This document shows, piece by piece, positions 35,040-61,566 of a stretch of DNA of 64,000 bases. Origin of the DNA: Limanda limanda (taxonomy: Eukaryota; Chordata; Actinopteri; Pleuronectiformes; Pleuronectidae); NCBI RefSeq assembly GCF_963576545.1, contig NC_083638.1, forward strand, positions 23,515,090 through 23,579,089. Direction: 5' to 3'. The notes beneath the pieces were generated by a model that searched no databases, was not told where the DNA came from, and worked only from the letters and a program-made list of their open reading frames with translations. The translations under genes were made by a program, and so were the position numbers. Within the stretch, counting starts at the first letter, position 1. Every line of letters starts with the position of its first letter.

Positions 35040-37620
35040 GCAGCAGTCTTCCTCTCTGAGGTTTGACTGACGTGTTTGTTATGAGGCGGATACGCAGTTA
35101 ATAACGTGCTGTCAGTCTGTCACATGAACGCGCACATGGAGCAGGTCTCCAGAAGGAAATCACTGCTGCTCCCAGATTCCCACAGCTTGAGCGAAACAGC
35201 TCACCTGCATTAGTGTGTCCATAGAGGTTCAGCTCGAAGTTACAAAGTAATTTACAGTGGATCAGCTAATGCACGTTACGTGTAACAAGATAAAATACTA
35301 TGAATAGTTTCAACCAGAGCAATACAACGGAGTATTAGGGCCACTTAAAACAATCTAAAATTTAGAGAATAAAGTCATAATATTAGGAGGATAAACTATA
35401 CTTTGAGAATTGAGTCATAAACATAGAGAAAAAAGTCTTAATTTTATAAGCGTATCGATGTCAAAAAAGAATAAAATGAGAATAAATCATAATCTTACAA
35501 GAAAAAGTCTTAATTTTACAAGAATAAAGTGTTAATATTGCAAGAAAAAAGTTGTAATAATATGTGAAATATTGGTGGAACCAGGCTTCAATCAGTGGTA
35601 TGCTTTGTGCATGTCTTGCCCAACATGTAGCTTGTATATGTTGAATAAGATGGGACCCAAAATTAACTCTTGGGGGACTCCACAAAACAGAGGAGCACAG
35701 GAGGAGGAGGCTTCTCCCATCACAACAGAGAAGGACCTATCTATTTAAGAGGTTAGTCAACCCATGTGTTCTGAGCATCACAACCACCGTCTTAATGTGA
35801 GAAACCTCATTTGGGGGCAGAGATAGAGATAACGTTAACATAGCATAACAAAAAGCAATAATATGTCAGTGCCTCCTAGTGCCACTTTAAAATAAATAAG
35901 GTTATGTGTTTACCCCTTTCCTTTGGTTTGTTTGTCAGCAGGATTATGAAAAAACTAATTGGACCATTAAAGAAACCCATTAAATATCGCCGTGGATCTA
36001 GGACTTTGTCTTTTTCACTTTCTTTAACATTTGTGAGATAGGACTTTACATTTTTTTTAAATTCATGAATCTTGATTATGCATAATCTTTGGCTTTATCC
36101 AATTTGGTTGGATTTGGATTTGGATGAATTTAAGGGCAGTGTTGGGCCTTGGTGGAGGTGTGCAGGTTACTGAGGGCCATTCTTGTGTTTTAGAACGAGA
36201 AATAACATTTGAATAAAGAGTAAATTGCGACAGCGAACAGAAAATGAAAGTGCAGTTTTGAGCATTTCAACGGAAGCACACTGTGAGATCTCATCAGCTG
36301 CAGCAGTTCAAGCTCCACATGATGAGAAGATGAAGAGAAATGGGCAAATATCTTTTCACCATCTTGTTTATGTGCGAAGCTGCAGCTTCTGAAGCTTGAC
36401 TTTTTAACAGAGGATAACTCTCAGCGAGATCTTTAGATAACCAGCTGTAGGTTGTATCGAAGATTTGATTGCATTTTTCTAAACAGAAAGTAAGTGAAGA
36501 TTCTCCTGTTGCTGGATCTCTGTGCAGAACAGAATATTTGATTTGGGGAGATACAGCCTTAAAATGGCATGAGAACTTCCGAGTGGTTGAAGGTAATCTT
36601 GCTTCTTCCTGTGATCTCATCACTGCAGTGTTAATAGAAGTTGCATGGGGGGATGCTTTCAGGGGACAGCTCACTGCACAGGTTACTATTATTGTGACAT
36701 CTCTTGAGATGGCATGCACATCCAGTGCCAGCTCCACTCAGCAGAGCAGAGGAGCTGCCAGCAGTGGAGATTTCAGATAAAAGCTGCTGGAGGTGCGAGG
36801 GAACAAGTGCGCAGTTTGAAAATGCTACAGAACTGAGTGAGCAAGAGGCAGGGCGTACTGCGACTGACTAATTGTGTTTCAAATTGGGTCTTTGAGTGCA
36901 CAATGGGGAATGGGATTGCTCTGAGCTCCCCACTGAAGCACCCAAGGATGAGAAAGTTGTCAGATTTGTAGGTCAGGCTGCAGGGGTTGTTGTCAGGCAG
37001 ACTCGCTCCCAGCTCCAGATATCCCACTGGTTTGATGCTGGGATATATTTGATGATGAGTGTGTGTTTAAAGTTTTCTGGTTCACCCCGTCCCCTATTTC
37101 AACTGTCACATCATCATGCAACTCTTGCTTTTGCAGATAATTTCCTTTGTCTGAAGTTGTTTCCTTTTCTTTCCTCTTACTCTCCTCCTGCTGTGGTTGC
37201 CGCGTTAAAATCTTAATTGATTTCACAGTGTTAGAGGGAATTGCAGGACTATCCTGGTCCCATCTGGAGCTCATCACAGCCTGACCCGCTTTCCGTGTGC
37301 TACGTTAGTGTGTAGCTCCGCTGGGATCTGTCCCCTCCTCGTGCTGACGCGGAGAAGAAGGCCACAGCCGGCCCCCCCCATCGCCCAGCTCCACACCACC
37401 GGAGCCGAGCATCACCTACTGCTGCCGCACTACGCCCCATCCACACACCCAAAAGTTGCTTACATTACACTTTCTCCCTCCTTCCTCATTGTAGGTCACT
37501 TGGTCTTCCTTCTCCCATTTTGGGAAAGGGCTTGCGGGGATATTTTGCCCTACAAAAAAATAATTATCTTATCTCCCTAATTCCCAATTATTATGCACAG
37601 GCTTATTTAAGAAAAAGGAT
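35040..37620. other. Intergenic region upstream of TRIM66
   Basis: No gene is recognisable. It contains a minus-strand copy of the CTCCTTGGC repeat family (about 35930-36182). A 147-codon open frame on the minus strand (36294-36737) has no family features I can name. RPL27A, expected here from the human gene order, was not seen. Confidence 0.5.
35930..36182 (-). mobile_element. Minus-strand copy of the CTCCTTGGC repeat family
   Basis: Reading on the minus strand: AATGGCCCTCAGTAACCTGC, ACACCTCCACCAAGGCCCAA, then GAAAGTGAAAAAGACAAAGT and a decayed end with GACAAACAAACC. Matches the family consensus left end and middle. Confidence 0.65.
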
Positions 37621-37670
37621 TAGATTTTCTCTCTTTTTTTGTGTGTGTTAGCTGCACCGTCAGGCAGGGG

Positions 37671-37769
37671 ATGGATTTGAACGCGATGCCTCTCTCGTCT
37701 GCGGCAGCGAGGGGGTCCTACACATGGATGAACTCGGGGAGGAGGGAGCACAGTGAGACTGTCATGTAA
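37671..37769 (+). other. Candidate 32-codon upstream ORF in the TRIM66 leader
   Basis: ATG at 37671 opens a frame (MDLNAMPLSSAAARGSYTWM and on) that stops at 37767-37769, before the proposed TRIM66 start at 37908. A donor-like GTAAGC overlaps its end (GT at 37765-37766), but using it would put the B-box exon out of frame. It is probably a uORF if this stretch is transcribed. Confidence 0.35.
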
Positions 37770-37907
37770 GCCGTCTCCTCTGGGGCCACCTCTCGGTGCG
37801 CACTGCTTCCTGCCTGTAGGTAGAAGCGTCAGTGTTTCTGCTGCTGAGGCGTCAGACTGCTCTCGCTCTCCTCTCCCTCCAAACCGCTCTACTCTCAAAG
37901 CACGGAA

Positions 37908-50930
<13,023 letters not shown>

Positions 50931-52090
50931 CAAGAGGTGAATGGAGGGCAGCTACAAACACAATTATGCTAGTAGAGTTTCATTCAACTGTTTTTTTTTA
51001 AATTGAGCAGTGTTTCCATTCTGTAATCTGAAAGAACCTGTTTTGGGGGGTTTTGCAGTAATATCCCAGTGCTGCCATCTGATGGCTGCTGGGACTTGGC
51101 GGAGTTATATGCGTTCTTCTGAGTACCAGTCGACTTTTTACTATATCATATCATATTTAGGCCATTGATGATTTCCTCTGATGCACTGGACATTTCTTAC
51201 TGTGTTTACAATCAGTTAATGTTGCTATATATGCCGTGTACATGACACAGATGATGCTGTGGTTGGATGTTCATGAATCTCACTTTGCTTCTTTACTGAG
51301 TGGAACTTCTTCGAGCACTTTGAAACTTTGATATTAGTCAGTTCTGTATTTATTCGTAAATGTTCGACATATTTATACATGTGTAACTGTACAGAACTTT
51401 ATTTTACTATCATAGGTTTGATATAGATGATATATGATCGTTGATATAATTGTGTGTCTTAGTAGCTTTTATTTTGAAAAGCAGCAGTGAATCCTGAGCG
51501 AGTGTAACTGGTGATGGAGCTCAAACAGGGCTTTTGTATTATCATGTTTGTCGAGGGATTTACTGAAATATCTAGATTATATTATCCCAGAAAATCTTTT
51601 GTTTTGCTTTTTAACCATAGATTAAATTTGTGTATTCGTTACGTAACTTCTCTAATATCTAAATATCTCAGGCTGAATAAGAGGGTAAGGTATTGATATC
51701 ATTCAGAATGGATTATTTTAAAAAACTTTGTAGAGCAAAGTTTTTTTATAATATTAATTATAAGAATAAACCCTGTTATTGAGCATTTCCTGTTTTGAAA
51801 TGTACTTTACCTGCTTCCTGCTGCTTAAGGTAGAATTTACTTGACTTTTACAGTAATTAATGCACAAGTCTGTTTCTTCTTTGATCATCATCAAGACTAG
51901 TGAATATGAATATAAATGTATGTAATGTTATTTCCTTTTAAATCAATAGATGTTATCATATATCCTATTGTAGAAGGGAAAACTGATAAACTTTAGTTAC
52001 TGTCAATCTTTCATGATAACTTTTTTTTACTGTAACAGTCAACAGTAAATATGTTAAAATCAATAAAATGCATTTAAGAGAAAAAATAAT
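50931..52090 (+). terminator. trim66: TRIM66 3' UTR with polyadenylation signals
   Basis: AT-rich untranslated tail. AATAAA occurs at 51765-51770 and again at 52062-52067 (context CAATAAAATG); the second is the likelier main signal, but which is used cannot be told from sequence. Confidence 0.6.
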
Positions 52091-52246
52091 ATGTCTATGT
52101 ATAATTCTTATTATTTACTAACTGCCCTTATTAATCCTTATAGGAACAGGCATTTATTTCTCAGGGCAGATGCTTCACACAGATTATTTACAGCAAGTTT
52201 GCATTAAATCTACTGTGTGAAACTAGCACTCAATATGTAATGCAGC

Positions 52247-52639
52247 CAGTGGTGGAGGAAGTACTGAAGTAAAAGTACAAACGAGTAGACAAAAATTTAA
52301 TCATTAAAAACCAAAGAAAGAATACATTTCTGATGTTTCTTCCCCAGTGATAATGCTGAAGGAGGAGGGTCTAATGTTAACCTGCCTGCTCTGATCAGAT
52401 TGATGGAACAATTCACCTTTTATTACTGGTGACTTAAAAACAAAAAAAATTGTGTGTACATGTGACACAATTCAATGGGTAAATGTAGTGTAGTAGAAAG
52501 TACAGATATTTGCTAATATGAGTAGCGGAGTAAAAGTGAAAAGTACCTGAAAATAAATCTTAATTTAAATCCAGAAACATGAGGAATGTACTTAAGTACA
52601 GTAACTAATTAAAAGTACTTACTTACATCCAAACCACTG
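52247..52639. mobile_element. Inverted-repeat element, AGTGGTGGAGGAAGTACT type
   Basis: The left end CAGTGGTGGAGGAAGTACTG and right end AGTACTTACTTACATCCAAA followed by CCACTG are imperfect inverted repeats about 390 bases apart. Internal AAGTAAAAGTAC motifs repeat in both orientations, typical of a family of small non-autonomous fish elements. Confidence 0.65.
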
Positions 52640-53966
52640 ACTGCTGCCATCCATAATTAGACTTTATCCTGCTATATGTAAGTTTTCTCCACCACTGAAC
52701 ATGGTTTCTTGCCAGGAGCAGGGGGATTAATGTTCGTTTGCCAAAAGCCTCAGCCGTTGTTGTGTTTACAAGAAAAGACATAATTCGTCCTCTGTGGAGT
52801 TTTACCTCTGAAGGATCGGATGGAGCTTACAGCGATCAGCTATCAGAAAGTGACCAGTCGGGCCAGTCGGGCTGGGACTAGCTGGATAGCATACTGATCT
52901 CAGCATAGATGCAAAAAAGTAGTAGCAATATAGGGAATACAAATTGCATCTTGGAATTAAATTCATTCAAATTCTTTAATATTTATTTCACCTGTATTCA
53001 CTCTGGAAGATGGAGAATCTTCAGTTGTTCAAATACGGTATCATATTTAAATAAGACGTTATCTTGCAGACAATTTCAACACTGTAAATCCAATAGAAAG
53101 AGATGTGCTCAGTAATCATTTGATTTGGATGCTGCAGGTTCGGGTGACCAATAATAAAACAGGATGTTTGGCTCCCTCAGAAAATATATTCTCTTGTCCC
53201 TCATCTACTTTTATTTGATTGTGTTGTCTCTGATTCAACTAAGTGATGATTATGATGATTATAATATCTAATGCGAAATCCCTCTATGAGGTAGATAATC
53301 CAGTGTGTTAGTGTTTTGAACGATATAAAATGGTTTCAGTGCTGTGAGAAGCAGTGGAGGCCTCACTGGAGATTGTTGTTGTAAGGGGCTGTGTAAGGGT
53401 TGTGCAGATTTCATAGCAAACTGGCAAACACATTGGGAACAAAGTCTTTTCAGAAAAATAAACAAAAATATTGGAAATAACAAAGTTTACAAATCGATAA
53501 TCCTGCAGCATCCCTGAAACCATTAAAGAATGATGAAAGAAGCAGAAACTCAAATTCAGCCTGAACCAACTTTTAAGTAGGTTTCCCGTTTTTTAAAAAC
53601 AGAAACTGCATCGAATTGTGTGGATAAAAGACAGATGCTTTAGTTTGACTTTTACTGATCACTATTGAAGAGATCTCAGTCCTGAAACCACACTGTTTTA
53701 GTGTATGGAAGCTCTGTCTGTTCTCAACCTTTCCTGAACAATGTAACTTTGGTTTCCTAAAATACATGTCAAGTCCCAAATTCAAAGTGGATTTAATTGA
53801 TCAATTATTGTGTCAACACTAATAAATCAGTAACATATTCCAGGAAGAGACTAAGAAGTTCCTATACTTGTCCACTAGATGGAGACCAACAATCAGGAAT
53901 TATACATACACGCTGTTTCCCCTTTAGTTAACACATATAGAAAAATGATGGTTACTGTCAACATCT
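52640..53966. other. Intergenic sequence
   Basis: AT-rich; short open frames without family features or splice context. Nothing recognisable. Confidence 0.45.
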
Positions 53967-54239
53967 GGGGCGGCTGTGGCTGAGGGGTAGAGTGGTCGTC
54001 CTCCAACCTGAAGGTCGGCGGTTCAATCCCCAGTCTGAACCATCTGCATGCCGAAGTGTCCTTGGGCAAGATGCTGAACCCTCAATAGCCCCCCATAGAA
54101 TAACAAAGTGCTGCAAGTAGATGCACTGTATGAATGTGTGTGTGAATGGGTGAATGTGTAACTGTACTGTAAAGCGCTTTGAGTGGTCTTCATCAGACTA
54201 GAAAAGCGCTATATAAATACAAATCCATTTACCATTTAC
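53967..54239 (+). mobile_element. tRNA-derived SINE (fish type)
   Basis: Begins GGGGCGGCTGTGGCTGAGGG with a Pol III A-box (TGGCTGAGGGGTAGAG) and a B-box (GGTTCAATCC, about 54020-54029). It continues with the conserved body GCCGAAGTGTCCTTGGGCAA, GTGTGTGTGAATGGGTGAAT, GTAAAGCGCTTTGAGTGGTC, and ends AAAAGCGCTATATAAATACA then ATCCATTTACC. I know this as a widespread teleost SINE. The right end has no poly(A) tail but does have the typical short CCATTTACCATTTA repeat. Confidence 0.85.
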
Positions 54240-56299
54240 ATATCAGCCAACGGTGGCGTTTCCAGCCCCTGAACGAACACACCCCCCTCTGCACTTTCCC
54301 TACTCACTCTGAGAAAAGTATTTTGCAAATACAACTTGTTGAATGAAAATTACATTTTATAAAAGGTAAGAAGGTTTTCTTTAACTTCCCTAATGGCAAC
54401 TAACATTCACGTGCACATGAGCAGACTGTTGTGCAAATGTATGTGCCGTTGCCATGACAACGGATGCTGTTTAGACTTAATGTCGCTAGTTGGGCTTTCT
54501 GAGCTATTTCATGTTTTAATAAGAGCAGATTAGCTCGGTGGAGTCGAGTGTCTCGGTTCTGTATCGGAGGTATGCTTTTAATTAGACGTTAATGAATTAA
54601 GTTATGTGAGGAAATTGAAATGATTCAACTTGATCATAAGATAATTAACTGTAAAAAATATCAGACCATTCAAATCCCTCTGAACTGTGTGGTTTAAGTA
54701 AGGAGTCAGTCTGGAGCAGTCGATGACACAATTTGTAATTGATGAAAATACATCTCGGTCATTAAGGTTCGCTCGTTTATTATAGTTATAAAATCAGCTC
54801 GGCAGATGGACCTCGGGTGATTTAGAACTGCAGGTGGAGACGTGTGTGTTCTGATATGAATGTACTTCCCTTGTCATTGAAATGAATTTGGTTTGTTCTT
54901 GTTTCTGCTTTGGCCCACATTTTTTTTTTCTTTATAGATGTTTGCCCTCCTAGCTTCCAAAAGCTGAGCCCAGCAAGGGCAGAGATTAGCTTTAACCAGG
55001 ATTAAACCAATGAGAAAATTTGAATTTGTTGGCCCTTATCTCATAGCAACATGTGGAGTGCTCTGGGCAAATAGCAGAATTTGATCTTTTTTGCCTCCTT
55101 TTGGCAAAGCGTGTTTTCTTGCACTAGACACTTATCAAACATGACCATTGAAGACGGGAGGAATTCTTGGAGGGGCATTTTAAATGATTTGTTTACAGGG
55201 ACACTACATGCATTTGCTTGTTGGCCGTGTGCAGGAAGAGGAAGTGAAAAGCTCCTTTTTGTCAGTCGTGTCGACCGTGCAACTGCCAGGCATTCCTCAC
55301 TGCTCTGTTGTGTGTTTGTGTTTTGTTCTTTAATGACTTAATTACATTTAGACCAGAAGCCTTGATAATCTCTCTGCATAACATTAGGGTTCACCCCATA
55401 ACTTAGTGAAGTAGACTGGCTCTATATTTGCATTCTAAACATGCAATTTCTTGCCTCATCAGGTAATGTAATTCCACGCTTCATTAGGACTGTGAAGTTT
55501 ATCATTTGTCATCAAAGCCAAGCTGTCAATAAATTATTAAGTTTCACATGAGGAAAATGTAATATTTGGGCTCAAGCAAAACGGCGAGCAGTGTACATTT
55601 TAATTGCAGTTAGTTAGATTTTGTTTTTTATTTGATTTCCAGGCTGTAGGTTAGCAGCTGCTTGTTGCAGCTGGAGGCTCTGTCATTACAGAGTTGACTG
55701 TTCAGGCCACTCACCAAACAAAACTACTTGTAAGTAAAAGCATCGAAATGTGTGATATCGGGTTCAAAATTAAAAGAGTGTTGACGCTGGCCTCAGCAGT
55801 TTGTTTCTGGGATACACCACCACTGACTTGTGGTATGTTGTTGCTCTACCGGCAAATAATGAATCAATAAACTGTTTAGTCTATAAAGAAATCTGAAAAT
55901 AGTGATACATTTTTCATCTCTGAAAGCCCAAGGTGAGAACAACAGTCCACAGCTAAAAGTTTTGAATTTACCCTTATAAAAAAGGGGGAAAGAATTAAAT
56001 GATGTTGTGTTCAGAGCGGGAGAATATACATTGACTTCAAGTTAATGAAAGACAAGCAGGTTAAAGGGAAGAAAAGTTACACAGGATCCCAGTCCCCCTT
56101 TGATCCAAAATGACACTGATTTTGAGTTCTTCGTCCTTTAGCAGAATTCACCACACTCCCCCTCATCAGGTACCAAGTGTATTTATTCACTCAGTAGTGT
56201 AAAGAAAGACAAACAACATACCTGTATTATTATGATTTTTTCCTCATTAAATAACAACTTTATACATTATTCTTGTAATATTATGACTTTATTTTTTTG

Positions 56300-56420
56300 T
56301 CAATACAGCCCTAATACTACTTCATTATTAATTCGGACGAAACACATAGACATAGTTGTGAATATTTAATTAGATTTCTGCCGATAGAGTCTCTTAAATC
56401 CTACACACTGCTCCTTTAAA
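56300..56420 (+). mobile_element. Right-end fragment of the TTAAAGG-type element
   Basis: TTCTGCCGATAGAGTCTCTT followed by AAATCCTACACACTGCTCCT and TTAAA, the inverted match to the family's left terminus. Confidence 0.6.
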
Positions 56421-58989
56421 GCAACGTAAGACCTGTTTTTGTCAGTGACTCGTTTTGCAGGTCGGGCCTCTCACTGTGACCTGACCCTTCGATCTCACTT
56501 TCTTGGAGTGTGGGATCTGAGGCTAACGACTGGTCAGGGTGGGAAGCGCATGAGGTGCACAGGACCCTCCTCCTCCTCCTCTTCCGCCTCTAGAGTCACT
56601 TCAAGTCCCCAGTGATACACTCGTCACATGCCTCTGTCTTCCACAAATGAGCTGTGATTGAGGTGATTGGAATTTCCAGAGGCTGTCACAATCGTTTTGA
56701 TTGGAAAATAGACAGGAGATAATGGGGAAGACAGGCCTGTTATGAGAGCCCTGTCAGGGCTAAAATAATGTATCAGAGTGGAGAGGTTAAAGACACCGCT
56801 TCCTTGTTAATAATTAATTGCTGTGCGTGTGGTGGATCCACTTCATTGCTCCCAGGCATCACTTGATAATTGCTTTACATTTAATTTGGCTTTAGAGACT
56901 GTTTTTCTAACTGGGTAAATTGTGCTTAAAGTTAGTATGAGTTCAGATAGAGACAGCAGAGTGGACATAAACCAGTGATAAAGAAAGTGACAAGATTCAG
57001 TGATTCTGTGCAACTCTTCTTGAAGTGGGCACTTGTTGAGTTAACCTTTTGTAAATGAACAAAGAATTATATCTTCAATACTTAGTTAATAGTTAAAATG
57101 ATCTTCTAAAAGATATTCAGCTAATTTCTCAATGTTGTTTTTGAAACCAGCAGTGGTGATGGTTCCTATTAGAGAGCATATAGGATTTTCTGGTAGTTGT
57201 GCCTATTTTAGTTAGAAATTTTGACCAAACTGGAAACCTTGCTCTTTGTGTGCTCGACATATTATATATTTGGAAAAACAATTCGTTCAATGTTAATAAA
57301 TAACAAACAAACACGTGATCGGTGCTCTGTAGCAACGATGACTGATTCGCCGGTTCAGGTTCGGTGCCCTGAGTCGAGCGTCACTGATCTTTGAATGTGG
57401 ACTGAGACCTACTCGCTATAGCTCAATTACTGCAGGTCACTTTTACAGGTTCAGAAAGAAAACCAGCACAGGCCAAACAAACAGCCCGTTGCAAACAGGC
57501 AGGTTTAACATGGCCACTGAACTAGTAATAGTAAAGGTAATAGCCACCTATTGAGTTGATAAATGTCTTTTATTGGTTAGACTCTAATGATTAGGCACAA
57601 CCGTAAGTGGGTCATGACAGAATGTAAAGTATAGTCTTGTTTGTAGGTTGAATGTGAGCTTTTAAAGAACGGTTTTGTGAGTTGTTACTGAAACAGTTTT
57701 TGCCTTATTTGTTAAAATCCTCTCACGATCCCGAAGCCATCGTCTGTGGCCTGAATCATTTCATTCAGACCAAATGAAATGATTTGCTGGCGTACCTGTC
57801 CATCATTAATGAACCTGCCTGTCTGCATACGGACTGTCTGTGCTCTCACTGAACACTGACTGTAGTCTTCAGCCGGAGCGGGTGGGATGTATCGGCTGCA
57901 TATTTTTTAAAAGTGTAATCTTTAATCAGTAACCAATGTAAAATATCCGTTTCTATTGGATCACAACAATAATCACAACAAACACATGTTGGTCTTTATT
58001 AAAAATTTGATTTTAGGAAATCCCATGGCAACAGATGTTCCATTAAAATTAGTGGTTGACTGGTCGGAGCGATGCAGTTATTATTTGTCCACCAAGAATT
58101 TCATCTGTCATGGGCAGCCAAATTATCTCCCGGCTTGATGAGGACAATCAGAGCGATAATGACTGCCCTCTCCTTCCATCTGTAAATGACAGAAGCAGAT
58201 ATTAGTGGATTCGAAAAGGACTTGGTGTCCCCACGAACCAGCGAGTATGGAAATACTCCATGAGAATGCTGCTGAACCTCAGGGTAGGGAGAGCTTCAAT
58301 ACATTAGTCCACTCCAGTCCTGTGTTGTGCTATGGGGTCACCAGTGAAGTCACACAAACTCAGTGGTGACCTCTACAGAATACACTCTATCGGCACCAGG
58401 AGGATCAGACTTGACTTCTTTTCTGCCGTGTAGCCCACCCACCCCCTTCACAGGGGAATTTCACTGCTCCCTTTGCCAAATTCGAAAACAGCCAGTGCTC
58501 AGCCTTGCATGCACACAGATAATGATCAAGTTAATTAGACCTGAGATTGAACGAACTGCAGCAGCAACTTAATCATTTGTAACTTGATTAGAAATACTAT
58601 ATTCTGCAGCTCCGGGGACCAGACAACTTTTGCCTTTTTCAGAGGGCTTAGAAATTAGGATGTACTTTTGATGTCAGGTCTTGAGCTGAGCCATTATGTG
58701 TTTTCTTTAAATCCAAAAACAACAAAAAGATACTGAACACGAGTTCACAGTTCACTCTGTCCCTGACTTATAGGAGATTTATCTATACAAATGTTTTCTT
58801 TCTTTCCTATCCCCATAAGGAATTTATAAATTTGGTAGGGTCCAGCTGGTTTTGTATACGAGGTCACTCACATCAAGACACATAGAAACTGGGCTTTTAC
58901 GATGGTTCACAGTATTTGCCCCCCCTCTGGGAAGTCTGTTTTTTGATCTGTTAAAAAGTTGCACTAAAAAGAAAAACAAATGACTATAA

Positions 58990-59315
58990 ATATGCTGAAT
59001 CCACCTCCAGCAAGGCCCAACAGTCCCCCTATGAAACCACATTTAAATTCACAATATCCTGATTTTTATTTGGATGTGCACCAAATTGCACACGCTCATT
59101 AATCAGTTCCCATCAGTCCCCTAAAAATACCTGATTTATTTCATCAAGATTCAACGATCCGTATCTGCGCCGAAATTTAATAGATTCTTTCCTGACCTGG
59201 ACCCCATCCATCCACCCAGTCTCGTGGTAATCTTTCCAGTAGTTTTTGCATAATATTCCCAGTTAACATACAAGCAAACAAACACGGATGAAAACACAAC
59301 ATTTCTGGCAGTAGA
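58990..59315 (+). mobile_element. CTCCTTGGC repeat-family copy
   Basis: CACCTCCAGCAAGGCCCAAC at the left, the family body (TTGCACACGCTCATTAATCA, ATCCACCCAGTCTCGTGGTA), and ACGGATGAAAACACAACATT at the right. Confidence 0.7.
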
Positions 59316-59550
59316 AACAAGTGAATCATCCCCACATTATACATGTAAAGGAAGCTACAACAGGCCCAGGGTAAGCATCACTGTTCTTTAAGTCACAAAC
59401 TCAAAATAAGCCGAATTAAGGGGGTGGGTTACAAGTGATGCATGTGACACATCATAATCTCCTGTTGCTGTGCGTGTCTGCATAAACATTTGTGTTAAAC
59501 CCACACAAAGTGACTTTATGGTGAGATGTGTTTCCTCTGCTTGTTTGCAG

Positions 59551-59689
59551 AAGGTGTATTTGGTTCCTCCGCTGTGCGCTGGAGGTGAACTGATGCAGCT
59601 GTTAGAGCGGAAAAAGTGCTTTACAGAGGATGAGACGAGGCACATCATCTGTTCTTCGCCTGATGCCGTTGTCTTCCTTCACAATGGAG
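59551..59689 (+). pseudogene. stk33: STK33 remnant exon (subdomains V-VI)
   Basis: The acceptor TTTGCAG ends at 59550 and the donor GTAATG starts at 59690; 139 bases, phase 0 in and phase 1 out, as in functional STK33. The frame is open, but the hinge ME of LVMELC has become PP, and the SLASAIAYLHN helix reads SSPDAVVFLHN. Confidence 0.85.
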
Positions 59690-61471
59690 GTAATGTTATT
59701 CTACAGTTTGACAGTATTGAAAATCATTTAAGATAAGATATGATGAGATTCCCGCCGTAGAGCACGTTTGTTTCATCAGTAATAAGTAAAAGAAATACGT
59801 AAAGAGATATATGCGAAGGGGTTATATATAATGTAAGCAGAATATACTGTATACACTGTAAACAGGAGTACACGTATAATATATTGAAATTGAAGAAACA
59901 TTAAATAAGTATTACACAGTTAAATTAATAATTAGCCTAAAATGTTGTTGCTGCTGTCATGAAGACTGAATCCTGAAGTCACTGATGAGACGACACTCAG
60001 TTGTTACAGTGGCAACATACATGTTAACAGTTACATCTTGGTATAGAGCTTTTTAAAGCTGGTGCTGGTAACATACTTGTAGCAATAATTCCATAAGAAT
60101 TTTTCAGCATATTGTAAATCAGCTGATCTGAGAGAAAACTAGACTTCTACGCTTCCTCCAGGCTCTGTTTCCAGCCTTAGGGGGAAATCTGGCCCTCGAT
60201 GAGAGACTTTGACCAATCACAGGGCAATTCAGAGAGAGCGGGTGCTCCTATTGGCTGCTCTACTAAGCAGCTGCACATGTATGTCCCTTTGATGACACGC
60301 TTGTCCTGAATCAATGGCTGAAACTCCTACAGGAAAGGTTGCTGTTCCAGCATTGGCAACAACTGCCAAAGAAACCTCAAAAAATGGAGAGTGAATAAAC
60401 AAACAAACAAACAAAAAATGCAATAACCTTCTAACGTTGTGTGAACGTATGAATCGTGTCTATCTGCCTGTACTCGTCTGGTGGGAGGAGCCTCCATCCC
60501 AATAACGTTAGTATTGAACAGCATAGGATTAGGACTATTATTACTATATTTCTGTTTATCCCACCTACTGCAGCTTTGAGTGCCTTCATATGTTTCATAT
60601 TCTTTACCCAGTTACATATAGTACTGGACATGGTTTTATTTTAGATTTTTAGATTAAGAGAACCAGTGGAATTAAGAAAAGTGTTACTCCTAGGTTGTTA
60701 TGGTTCCACAGTCCCATTATAAAACTCAAACTGTGTCGCTCTCAATGCCATGAGATTTGTTGACAGGATAGTTTTCAGCCATTAAAAGAATAAATGTGGC
60801 TCATTTTGATAAAAGAGAAATAACAAAACAATTGGCAGTTAAAAAACATAATAAAGATTTTAATTAATTCTAACAGTTATATTTGGAAATGTATTTGCCT
60901 TGTCTGATGGTGAATTCTGTGGATGGAGGTCATTAAGCACACTGTCTGGAATTAAGGCATCATTACATGTGCCTAATGACTAATTTATAACAAGATAAGG
61001 AGCAATACTTATTAATAGGTGTGTTTTCACATGGGAAGTCCCTCATGTTTGTTTAACTCCCCTCTGTAGACAGTAATGAAGCTACTAGATCCCTTTTTTT
61101 CAAATGAGCCACAATGAAAGCCATGTACCTATAATTGTTTTGTTATTAATTTCTTATATTGGATCAAATATTTGCTGTGCTTTATTAGCGGCAGTCGCTG
61201 TTTGTCACATTCAGGAAGTGTCAGCAGCTGGAAGAAGAAATTGAAACTAGTGTGTTTCAATCACTCGCGATCGAAGGTGGAGCCGATTAAAAACCTGTGT
61301 CGACTGCAGATTAATTTGAACCTCTGTTTTGGTTTTAACCAACAGGAAACATGAAATTCTTTCACCGCTGGTGGTATAATGTATCAAAAGTATTGATTAA
61401 AAACATTTAATAGCGTAAACACAAATGTCACATACACTCAACTGTTTTCAAACCCATGACATGTGTTGAAG
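59690..61471. other. Intron-derived sequence of the STK33 remnant
   Basis: No exon. A stretch at about 60160-60370 (containing GACCAATCACAGGGCAATTC and CTCCTATTGGCTGCTC) looks like a dispersed fish repeat. Confidence 0.45.
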
Positions 61472-61566
61472 TTTTTCTCCTCACATTTCATGGACACTTG
61501 AAACTAGAGAACATTCTTGTGACAGATTCTCCTGATGAGAGTGATAACGACAGGATGTATATCAAG
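61472..61566 (+). pseudogene. stk33: STK33 remnant exon (catalytic loop, HRD changed to HGH)
   Basis: CATGGACACTTGAAACTAGA encodes HGHLKL in line with HRDLKL. The donor GTAAGA follows at 61567. No AG stands at the position expected for the acceptor (about 61482). An AG at 61470-61471 would keep the frame but has no pyrimidine tract. Confidence 0.78.

Larger units (their letters stand above)
54240..59550. other. Gene-poor intergenic region upstream of the STK33 remnant
   Basis: No exon recognised. In particular, I could not find the STK33 glycine-rich loop (GxGSFG) or VAIK-type lysine exons that should lie upstream of 59551. Repeats seen: a right-end fragment of the TTAAAGG element (about 56300-56420) and a CTCCTTGGC-family copy (about 58990-59315). 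Confidence 0.5.

Noticed and set aside
36294..36737. 147-codon minus-strand open frame upstream of TRIM66
   Set aside because: No family features I can name; possibly part of an old repeat, but nothing specific supports a gene.
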